From Tetraselmis striata (taxonomy: Eukaryota; Chlorophyta; Chlorodendrophyceae; Chlorodendrales; Chlorodendraceae): DNA of 64,000 bases. The stretch is from positions 58,980 through 122,979 of the forward strand of contig VCJN01001874.1 of assembly GCA_006384855.1 (NCBI GenBank), given 5' to 3'. Positions within the stretch are counted from its first letter, which is position 1. Each line of letters starts with the position of its first letter. This document shows positions 56,189 through 64,000 of this stretch, piece after piece. A program made the translations under genes and the position numbers. The notes beneath the pieces were generated by a model, which made no database searches, was not told the DNA's origin, and saw nothing but the letters and a program-made list of their open reading frames with translations.

Positions 56189-57590
56189 GCCGCTGTTGTA
56201 TCCCCTTATTATTTGACACAAGCAAGCAGAGCAGAAAGGATGAAAGGATTGGTTGCCATGTAATTCTTACCCGTGTTCGCTTTCGCGGCTGCGTTTTCTT
56301 CCGCCGTCATGTGCAGGACACAATGCGCTCCGAAATCATATCGCAGCATACGCGAATCAATGACTGCATGATATAGTTTCGCGCGGGGCGCTTTTATACA
56401 TTTTTCGCATCAGAACGTAGCAGTCGTGGCGGCATCGGGCAGCATGTAAGGATTAGTCGCTACCGTATGGGGATACTGTTATTTATATATTAGACCGTCG
56501 CCCTCCGCCGCGTATAGTAATGAAGATGTAATCACGAGGGACGGTACTGTGAGTCTTCGCATATCGGCGATTCATACATATGGCGCCTTGGCATCAATGA
56601 ATGTCAATGATGGGACACGCTACAACCACACTGTCCCCGCCGGCACACTACTCACTTATATGAACCATCTATCGATGAGACGCGATGACAGAAACTGTTC
56701 GCGAGAAACTACTGCTGCGGCCGAAAAACTATTATATACGATCTTGGTTTTCCAAAGTCTACTAAATTATGGCTGGCTATATGCTTGCAGCAATCCTCCT
56801 GAGCAGAATACCCTGCTCGTCTCTATTCATGATAAAAATGGAGTCATGTCGTCATGACGCCACATCAGGGGAGACATACGTCTGAGCATCTTATTGGTGC
56901 GAGGTACTGTGTATTTTTGTTTATTTTTGTATACCTCCTACATTGAGTGCATTATATTCCAAGATCTGGGTTACGCCGCCGTGTGCCCAATCGCGTCTTA
57001 CCGCTAGACTTTATATCAGCGCGCAAGGCTCCTTAGTCGCGTGCTACTTGAAGAGCACCCCTCCATATCTGATCCCTTTGTCGCAGTGCTGCTTATCTCA
57101 TCGTGATTAACCAGTCATGCTATGGACAATAAAATAAATAAAGCATGATAACATCGTCTTGCTGTTCAAATCTGAGGCGAGTATCTATCATGCTACAGTA
57201 CAAAATGGATAACATATTGAGTCCGAAATCGCGGCATGTACCTTGGTTATTATTGGATAGGAACATACTGCATACTTTGTGTTATTACTCCAAGTGTGGG
57301 CGTGCCCTAGGCGGGTCGTGCGTTGACGAAGAAATACATAGCTCCCCCCCCCTCCCCCCCACGCGCGCGCGATGCCCGCATCAGCTCACTTGAATATTGC
57401 TTGTTGAATTACCTCATCATATCAACAGATATATATGATTATATCATAATCAGTACATCGTGATTATGAAATTTATCGACGGGTGCGTCGGGTTCTGCCA
57501 AAGATGACATCTTGTTGGCAGATTTGGCTAAAAGGCGCAATAGCGCGCCCGCACGACGGGTGCTAAGGGCCAATCAGCGCAAAATAGGGC
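56189..57590. other. Intergenic, no gene recognised
   Basis: AT-richer than neighbours, with short ORFs only. A GATTATATCATAATCAGTACATCGTGATTATG near-palindrome lies around 57436-57467. A G15 tract (57591-57605) marks the right edge. Confidence 0.5.
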
Positions 57591-57605
57591 GGGGGGGGGG
57601 GGGGG

Positions 57606-57765
57606 TGCGCGAGCCTCAAATGGCGAGCGCAAGTGCAGAAGGTGGTTGTATATTCGCAGGGGAGCCGCGATATGGAAATAGCAGTCGGCGCGGCACGTTG
57701 TGCGTCGTATTGTAACGTCAATGATACGCCCGCGACATCAGCAATATATGTGTGCCAAACCCCCA
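57606..57765 (+). repeat. Direct repeat flanking the RT/RNase H element (left)
   Basis: GCGAGCCTCAAATGGCGAGC, AGAAGGTGGTTGT, CGATATGGAAAT and the following ~80 bases return, diverged, at 59906-60058 in the same orientation. Confidence 0.75.
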
Positions 57766-57779
57766 ATATTTTCAATATA

Positions 57780-59202
57780 AACATTTACCGACTGAGGCGC
57801 CAACACCTCCCAGAGTCTGCGCAGCTTGTCCATCATGGCGGGCGAGCGGGAGGTGTGGTGGCTGAGGATTGCCACTATTGCCTTGTTGTCCTCGTCAGTG
57901 CAGGAGAAGTTGGAGGCCGCGAAGAAGCGGCAAGAAGGAGAGGACGGAAAGGCAAACCGCCTTCCACTCCTTCCACGTGATGATGTGTTGTTACACATCC
58001 AGTTGTTGCAAGAACCCTCGCGCCTCGCTGTTGTTGCTGAGCGCTGCGCCCCATCCATAACCACTGATGTCGCAATGAAGCTACGCGGACTCCGCAGGCG
58101 AGAAGATCGAGCGGCCGTTGTTGGCCGTCGGGACGTCGACCCACCAACGGAGGTTGCGCCGCAATTGGTAAGTCATCCTCACCCGCCCGCCTCATCAACC
58201 CTCCCAGATAGCTAGCACGGAGTGCAGCTCGCGCCGATAGAGCCGGGCAGCCGGGATCGCGAGGTAGAGATATTGCGCCTTGCCAGCCAACGTGGCGAGC
58301 TGGCGGGCGGGTAGCCCGCGTCGGTCGGCCGTGGCTCGCCTTAACATGCCCGATGCCAGTCGGGAGAGCGCCGCCAACATCGCTTCCGGTGCGCGGGACT
58401 CGCCGCGGACCGTGTCGATCGTGAGGCACATGTGTTCGCACACCCGGACCGGCCGCCAGCTGCCCTTGTCCGGGTCCCGGCTCGTGCCCAACCGGTCGAG
58501 CAGCGCCGCCACGCGGTCGTGCAGCGCGAGCGCCGCTTGCTCCTACTCAGCGAAGAAGAGAAAGTCGGCCATGTAGGGCAGCAGCCGCGCCCACTTCCAG
58601 CGCGTGTTGCGGAGGGAGCGGGGTGTTTGCCGCTTGGGCAGAGTAGGGCGCGCCGGTGAGAAACCAGCGGGGTCGGACGGCGCGGTCGGCTCCGGCGCGC
58701 GTGGGTGTGATACGAAAACCTCCGTGAGCTTGCAGAAATAGTAGTTGCTACACCGCCAGCCCTTGGGTAGGCCCGCAAGCCGGTAGAGCGTCCCGCGGTA
58801 GTCCACCGTGAAGAAGTCTCGGTCCGCCTCAATGATGCCGAGGGTGTAGTAGCCATCGGTTAGGTCGAAGGATACCAGCCAACCGCCCTTGCGGGTCAGG
58901 TTCTTGAGATGCTTGAGTGTCTCGTAGCTCAACTTGCGCTTCTTGCAGTAGCGATTGAGATGTCGTAAGTCGATGATAAGGCGCCACTTGTTGGTGCCGG
59001 GCTTGGGCATGAGAAAGACTCGCGACACCCACCGTCGTGAGTGCCCTCTCTCCAACGCGCCGGTCTTGAGGAAACGTGGTAGCTCGCCGGCCATGAAGCT
59101 TAGTTGATCCGGCGTCGCGTCTTGCATCAAGACGCCATGGTTGAAGGGAGGTGGCCGTTCATTGTTGATGAAGGGGATACTGACTCCATATGGCGGGTCC
59201 AT
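57780..59202 (-). pseudogene. Reverse transcriptase-RNase H of a DIRS/PAT-like element, decayed
   Basis: The minus-strand RT begins near 59202 (MDPPYGVSIPFINNERPPPF). It contains SRVFLMPKPGTNKWRLIIDL, RHLNRYCKK, GGWLVSFDLTDGYYTLGI (motif A Asp), FTVDYRGTLYRLAGLPKGW and LLPYMADFLFFAE. The last is the catalytic YxDD box with the first Asp replaced by Ala. A TAG immediately follows (58543-58545), after which the same frame continues (ALHDRVAALLDRLGTSRDPD ... LATLAGKAQYLYLAIPAARL) to 58195. In another frame RNase H motifs appear near 58080-57940: HCDISGYGWGAALSNNSEAR and IITWKEWKAV. This RT/RH type, with SGYGWGA and TWKE, is characteristic of DIRS-group elements. Stops, shifts and the lost Asp show it is inactive. 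No tyrosine recombinase is present between the flanking repeats. Confidence 0.8.
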
Positions 59203-59905
59203 CCCAAAACTTGCTCGCTCGCAACGATGTCGGCCTACTCAGGCGCTTGCCTCTTCACGTTGTGACGCATGTAGAGAGAAGCGGGGTTGCGGGTCACACC
59301 ACCATTGTTTTGGCGCGGTCGGCGGCCTCTTGGGGTTCTTTGGGCCAGGCTTGAGCTTGGGGTCGGGATTGTCGGGCGTGACCTTGGCGAACGCTGCGGC
59401 CTTGATGCTCGCCATGAGAGAGACCTCGCTCGAGTGTCTTGCCGATGAAGGCTCGGTGCAGCGCGTCGTAATCGGAGGAGCCGACCGTTCTATGCGGCCG
59501 TAGTCAGCGCTGCGCCGCGCTCCTTGAGAGTCCCGTTACCGCCCTCCGGCAACTCGGTAGTACCGGCGGGAATGGCAGGGTGGGTGCCAGGTGCGGGAAG
59601 AGTTGCGGCCAACTGGGCGGCTAGGCGAGGCGAGGTCGGCGAATGCCAAGTCCACGCTCTTCGAAAGTCGCTCCTCTAGTCCACTACTCCGCCCAATAGG
59701 CGTTTTTTTCCAGTTCGATTAAGTCCGTCGCGGCTGCGCCGCCAGTTGCTTATTCGGCTGACGCACCGGAAGCCTCAGCGTCGTGTGCCGTCGTTCGGTT
59801 GACGTCGTTGCTCGAAACGGGAGGGGTAAGCTCTCTAGCCTGCAGTGGCATGGAGGGCTTCGGATGCTGTCACCTTTCGCATCTACTAGAGCTACGGTAG
59901 CTGAT
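59203..59905 (-). mobile_element. Upstream (gag-side) part of the RT element
   Basis: Minus-strand sequence between the RT start and the right flanking repeat. No recognisable gag; short frames rich in Arg/Ala/Pro. Confidence 0.4.
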
Positions 59906-60058
59906 GCGCGAGACTCGCATGGCGAGCGCAAAGGCAGGAGGTGGTTGTCTAGCCGGAGGGGGGGCGCTATATGGAAATATCATTTGGTACGGCAGGTCGT
60001 GTGTCGTCATGCAATGTCAATAATACGCTCGCGGCCTCAACAATACAGGGTTGCCAAA
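59906..60058 (+). repeat. Direct repeat flanking the RT/RNase H element (right)
   Basis: Diverged copy of 57606-57765 (GCATGGCGAGCGCAAAGGCA, GAGGTGGTTGTCTAGC, GCTATATGGAAATATCA). Together with the left copy it bounds a 2.45-kb element. Confidence 0.75.
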
Positions 60059-60545
60059 TGTTAGGGTTGCGCCTAGCGACTACCCTAATACCACCATAAA
60101 CCAGTGACGCCGAGATTATGGCCAAGTATTCAGCACGCGCATGTACTGCCGTACTGATATTTCAGCACGCGTATTATTTACTGGTACTTCCACAACCAGA
60201 CGCCAGTAATATTCCTTGTAACATACAGTACGCGCTACAACTCCTTAATCATCATGATACTAGCTGCCTGTCCGCGGTGCCCAGTCGGACCGCTATAGGA
60301 TAAATATCAAATGCCACCAGCAACTTGTAAGAGATTACATTCAGCAACCAACTCAATTCGCCAAACGCTACGAGTAAGAGCCCTGTTTCACTAAGTACTG
60401 CCACGAGTACTTACACTGGTTTCGGCTTCCTGTTACGATCCATCTCCACCTGCCGACCCACCGCGACCTGCTCTCGCACGCACGACGATACATTCGCGAT
60501 TTCGCAGGTCCTATCGACCCTTGGTAACGATTCTGTACCCTTCAA
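60059..60545. other. Spacer, nothing recognised
   Basis: No ORF of interest. The CA/CC-rich stretch 60420-60545 immediately precedes the gag-like ORF and may be its leader. Confidence 0.5.
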
Positions 60546-60569
60546 CCTTTATCCGAGTCGCGTGTCGCC

Positions 60570-61092
60570 ATGGCATCGCACCGTAGCGCCCGTCAAGCCG
60601 GTTACCCTCCCGGTGGTCCACCAGCCGAGCAGTCTATGCGTCAAATTGTCGAGAAGAAGATGCTGGAAGCCCGCGTTGTGGCGCCAACCCAAAACATCTC
60701 TCACAAGCTCGCCGACGTTCATGACTTCCCGGCACTCAAGGCCTTTCCGGAGAACTATACGCGCGACACAGCAAGGCCCCGTCGGAGACTACGCGCGTGA
60801 CATCGGCGCCATGCCGAGCGACCCCAAGATAGCTACTTGTTGTGTCGACTTGCAGCGCAAGCTACAAGCTGCATTTGCTTTGCTGCATGAACCTTTCGTT
60901 GAGCCTCAGTACTTGCAATTGCAACGTATTTTGCAGGCGATTCCCAAGCACGAAAGAGCCGAGGTGGAAAGATGGCTAACCGCGCCAACGAGACTGTCTC
61001 GACTCAGAGTAAGTCCATGCAAAATACATGCAGTGGCAGCTAATAAGCTAGCCAAGCAAGTCGACAAGATCGACTTACACAAAAACAAATGA
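60570..61092 (+). pseudogene. Gag-like ORF with a +1 frameshift
   Basis: The first frame starts ATGGCATCGCACCGTAGC at 60570 (MASHRSARQAGYPPGGPPAE ... FPALKAFPENYTRD) and runs out at 60800. The sequence continues smoothly in the +1 frame from about 60768 (QQGPVGDYARDIGAMPSDPK ... RKLQAAFALLHEPFVEPQYL, QLQRILQAIPKHERAEVERW) to a stop at 61090. The shift lies at GCGCGACACAGCAAGG (60761-60776). The hydrophilic, helical, Gln/Leu-rich second part is gag-like, but I cannot name a family. The shift could be decay, a sequencing indel or a programmed event. Confidence 0.45.
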
Positions 61093-61235
61093 CAATGTTG
61101 AGCAAAATGCCAACCTGTGCCTCTCAATGTAATTGAGATAATCGACATTGACATGTCGCCGAGTCCATGCAAAGAAATTGCATGCGAGTCCATGCAAACA
61201 TGCATGCACTGCTAAACTGCCTGCTCAGCCCCTTG

Positions 61236-61290
61236 CCGTCGCATGCTCGCATTCCCGCGTGGGGCGCTGTCACCAGCTCAATGGCGGGTC
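61236..61290 (+). repeat. 55-bp word repeated between the 590-bp-period repeats
   Basis: GCCGTCGCATGCTCGCATTC, CCGCGTGGGGCGCTGTCACC, AGCTCAATGG occurs here and again at about 62256-62308, right at the junction between the two long direct repeats. Confidence 0.9.
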
Positions 61291-61724
61291 GTCTGAACGC
61301 GAACCTAAGTCACTACAGGCACCTCTCAGACGCCTATAGGGCTTTAGTTCAGACCAGCGTTGCTGGTCTTGCCCGTACTCAGGGGGGTGAATGCCAGTGG
61401 CAATGAAGCCTCTCACCACAGGTCACTGCCACGCCGTGCAGTACTTTATGCAGTGCTGGTCGCGGCTATCAACCGTTCCTACAGTACTTTACGTCGGTAC
61501 CGGGTCGAATGGTGACAACCCAGCACCACCAGCAGCGCGCGCGCACGATGCAGCGGGCAGCACGCGTGCGACCGTACGACAAGCACGCAGGCTACCGTGA
61601 TTACCTTTGGCCCTCGTTCCTCAAGCCGATCTCCGTCTCTTACACCGTCTCCGTCCCGTACACAGGCTCTTGCCTATGCCTGTCATAGGCAAACACAGGC
61701 ACACACAGGCACACACAGGCAAGA

Positions 61725-62255
61725 CAAGGGGGAAGAGGGACCGCTAGAAGGCGGAGGCCCTCTATAAGTACGCGATCGCGGCCATGGCAAGGCAGCCGCA
61801 CGTCACGCTAAGTGCTAATAGCACGCGCGCCGTGCGCGCACCGCGCGCCAGACGCATTACGCACCGCCCTTGTCTAATTGTACTCATCAAGTCCTATACT
61901 ACTACTCGGCTGCGGCTACAGTGAGTCTTGCGCCTTGTACCAGCAGCAGTACAGTACTTCGTCTTCTGCAGGTAGTCCACCTTAGGGGTCCCTGTTAGAG
62001 GTCCCGATTAGAGGTGCTATCTGAGTTCCCTTAGAAGTCCCGCCTAGGTGTGCTTGGGCGGGTCTCTGATCTCCGGTATGTATGTCTCCTTGCGCCTCGC
62101 TCAGGGCTATGGCCAGGGTATGGAACCCTAACCAATCAGGTGCCCTGCCTGTGGTCTCAACCGGGTATGGAACCCTAGCTTTAACCCTAGCCGGCCCGGA
62201 AGGGCTTGGCTGTCCCGTTCTTCACGCGCACGCGGATATGACGGATATTGCGGCA
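61725..62255 (+). repeat. Long direct repeat, copy 1 (~530 bp)
   Basis: Nearly identical to 62315-62845 with an offset of 590 bp (CAAGGGGGAAGAGGGACCGC ... CGCACGCGGATATGACGGAT). Differences seen are single bases (for example TATAAGTACGCG versus TATAAGCACGCG). It contains a TATA-like CTCTATAAG near the start and two copies of GGGTATGGAACCCTA near the end. It could be an LTR or a duplicated 5' leader of the downstream retroelement. No clear TG...CA termini or primer-binding site were seen. Confidence 0.9.
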
Positions 62256-62314
62256 GCTGCCGTCGCATGCTCGCATTCCCGCGTGGGGCGCTGTCACCAG
62301 CTCAATGGGCGGCC

Positions 62315-62845
62315 CAAGGGGGAAGAGGGACCGCTAGAAGGCGGAGGCCCTCTATAAGCACGCGATCGCGGCCATGGCAAGGCAGCCGCACGTCACGCTA
62401 AGTGCTAATAGCACGCGCGCCGTGCGCGCACCGCGCGCCAGACGCATTACGCACTGCCCTTGTCTAATTGTACTCATCAAGTCCTATACTACTACTCGGC
62501 TGCGGCTACAGTGAGTCTTGCGCCTTGTACCAGCAGCAGTACAGTACTTCGTCTTCTGCAGGTAGTCCACCTTAGGGGTCCCTGTTAGAGGTCCCGATTA
62601 GAGGTGCTATCTGAGTTCCCTTAGAAGTCCCGCCTAGGTGTGCTTGGGCGGGTCTCTGATCTCCGGTATGTATGTCTCCTTGCGCCTCGCTCAGGGCTAT
62701 GGCCAGGGTATGGAACCCTAACCAATCAGGTGCCCTGCCTGTGGTCTCAACCGGGTATGGAACCCTAGCTTTAACCCTAGCCGGCCCGGAAGGGCTTGGC
62801 TGTCCCGTTCTTCACGCGCACGCGGATATGACGGATGCTGCGGCA
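62315..62845 (+). repeat. Long direct repeat, copy 2 (~530 bp)
   Basis: Second copy, ending at the point where the Gypsy-type ORF begins to make sense. The near identity of the copies shows a recent tandem duplication. Confidence 0.9.
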
Positions 62846-62877
62846 CCCTGCATGAGATCGAGGATACAGATGTCGAT

Positions 62878-64000
62878 ATGGTCAAGCATTGCGCTCCCGC
62901 GGCACTGAACCCCTCCGACTCACAACCGGAGCATGAAGCTCATGGGTGTTCCTGTGCTCATTCACACCTCGTTGCCGACATCGAGGACGAGACAGGGTGC
63001 AGAGAAAATGTCGACAAAAATGTCAAAGACAAAAAGACGCATGCTAAACTGCATGCCAAACTGACTATCATGCAAAAGAGATCTCGAGTGCGCAGAATGC
63101 GTACCAAAAACAGTAATCAAAAGAATGACACTGAAATTGACAGATATGCAAAACCAAATGCATGTCCACCTGACTCCGTTGTGTTTGACCAAGCAGAATT
63201 CAAGAGACTGAATTATGCCTATGGTCCAGTCACTTTTGATGCCTGTGCCTCAGCATATGATGCTGTCTGTTCAGATTATTGCAGTGCTGAAAAACCAATT
63301 CTGCAACAAAATATCAAAGGTAAAACTGTGTTCATCAATCCAGTGTATGATGACACAGCCCTGCCTATCTTGCAGCATTTTGAAATGCAAAGACAAGAGT
63401 CACCTTTTGACACAAGAGGTATTATTGTTATGCCCAGATGGTCCTCACAATTAGGACAATCCTGGAAACCACTGCTTTCAAAATATAAGAAAATTCATAG
63501 CTACCCGCCTGGAACATATCTGTTTCACACACCCAGTTCAGCGACTGATACTGAACCTATGGGACCCACTGAGTGGTATGTTGATGTCTACCTGGCTGAC
63601 TACACTGTTGAGGAACGTTCAGCCCAGGCAATTAATGACGTCGTTACCACTGAGGAACTCAAAACCATGCTGGCTGAACAGCAAGGTAAGGAATATAAAC
63701 CAAAAGCCACAAAGTCCCACCAGTCACGTATGATGACAGAGAAATGTTTTGTTACCAGCAAGTCTGATCATGACTTATTGCTGTTACACCCAACATGTGC
63801 TGAATTTAATATAACACCTTCCGTACTGGTTGACAGCGGTGCCACTTTGAACTTTGCCAGCACCAAGTATGTCAAAGAAAATAAAATACCAAATACACCA
63901 CTTCAAAACAAAATAAGAGTTATTCTTGCTGATGGTAGAATGGTTCTCGCCTCACAAAAAATCACCCTTGAATTAAATATCAACAATTACACAATACCCA
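62878..64000 (+). CDS. Gypsy-type retrotransposon polyprotein, N-terminal part: methyltransferase-like domain then aspartic protease
   Basis: Open from an ATG at 62878 (the frame is also open upstream through the repeat) to the window end without a stop; 374 codons seen. Domains: a Lys/Arg/Cys/His-rich leader (1-90). Then a domain (about 95-235) with SVVFDQAEFKRLNYAYGPVT, FDACAS (Asp121), GKTVFINPVYDD (Asn154), GIIVMPRWSSQLG and HSYPPGTYLFHTPSS. Then a spacer. Then a retropepsin-like site VLVDSGATLNFAS (Asp319) with ILADGRMVLAS. The middle domain follows the plan of phage/Dam-like N6-adenine methyltransferase domains seen in some algal and fungal retroelements, but the catalytic NPPF/DPPY motif reads NPVY. 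The coding sequence is AT-richer than the surrounding DNA. RT, RNase H and integrase would lie beyond the window. It appears intact here and may be a young copy. Confidence 0.75.
   Translation, partial: MVKHCAPAALNPSDSQPEHEAHGCSCAHSHLVADIEDETGCRENVDKNVKDKKTHAKLHAKLTIMQKRSRVRRMRTKNSNQKNDTEIDRYAKPNACPPDSVVFDQAEFKRLNYAYGPVTFDACASAYDAVCSDYCSAEKPILQQNIKGKTVFINPVYDDTALPILQHFEMQRQESPFDTRGIIVMPRWSSQLGQSWKPLLSKYKKIHSYPPGTYLFHTPSSATDTEPMGPTEWYVDVYLADYTVEERSAQAINDVVTTEELKTMLAEQQGKEYKPKATKSHQSRMMTEKCFVTSKSDHDLLLLHPTCAEFNITPSVLVDSGATLNFASTKYVKENKIPNTPLQNKIRVILADGRMVLASQKITLELNINNYTIP

Noticed and set aside
61725..62845. The two long repeats as the 5' and 3' LTRs of one short element
   Set aside because: Only about 60 bases, themselves a copy of an upstream word, separate them; there is no internal coding sequence, and no TG...CA ends or primer-binding site were found.

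Overview
The window is nuclear DNA of a eukaryote, most probably a chlorophyte green alga. The genes are split by short GT-AG (and two GC-AG) introns. One encodes an apparently plastid-targeted parvulin and another a plant/algal-type monosaccharide-H+ symporter. TGTAA-type poly(A) signals follow several stop codons. The mobile elements (tyrosine-recombinase retroelements, Gypsy, MULE, PiggyBac-like, LINE) fit a repeat-rich algal genome. The species cannot be named from the sequence. G/C homopolymer runs of 15-29 bases occur about every 2-3 kb.

Layout. 1-4715: a large element with ~640-bp inverted terminal repeats. 4.7-7.2 kb: no recognisable gene; microsatellite. 7.28-9.24 kb (-): a secreted Tyr-rich/Cys-rich protein. 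10.37-10.97 kb (+): a small oxidoreductase-like (OXLD1-type) protein. 12.4-19 kb: a graveyard of minus-strand transposons (LINE RNase H fragment, MULE transposase). 19.86-21.44 kb (+): a 7-exon gene of unknown function. 23.5-30.6 kb (+): an 18-exon full-length ABCB/MDR-type ABC transporter, convergent with a DIL-domain gene (30.8-33.4 kb, -). 34-40 kb: retroelement remains (nuclease-like C-terminal domain, tyrosine-recombinase element between direct repeats, tRNA-like sequence, PiggyBac zinc ribbon). 41.0-44.5 kb (+): sugar transporter. 45.5-47.1 kb (-): plastid parvulin PPIase. 48.3-53.0 kb (+): 10-exon EndoG-type nuclease with a minisatellite in intron 8. 54.2-55.1 kb (-): leucine-rich-repeat protein. 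57.6-60.06 kb: decayed RT/RNase H element between direct repeats. 60.5-64 kb: gag-like ORF, 590-bp-period direct repeats, and the start of a Gypsy-type polyprotein with a DNA-methyltransferase-like domain ahead of the aspartic protease, cut by the window edge.

For six multi-exon genes (ABC transporter, sugar transporter, PPIase, EndoG, the unknown 7-exon gene, the Cys-rich protein) exon joins were worked out by hand. Each keeps one reading frame, with summed exon lengths divisible by three. Host genes do not form a pathway; they are independent housekeeping, transport and secretory genes embedded in transposon debris. The least familiar content is the methyltransferase-like domain in the Gypsy polyprotein, the Tyr-rich secreted protein, the homopolymer tracts near intron ends, and a short conserved repeat family with one copy between 18-bp direct repeats.
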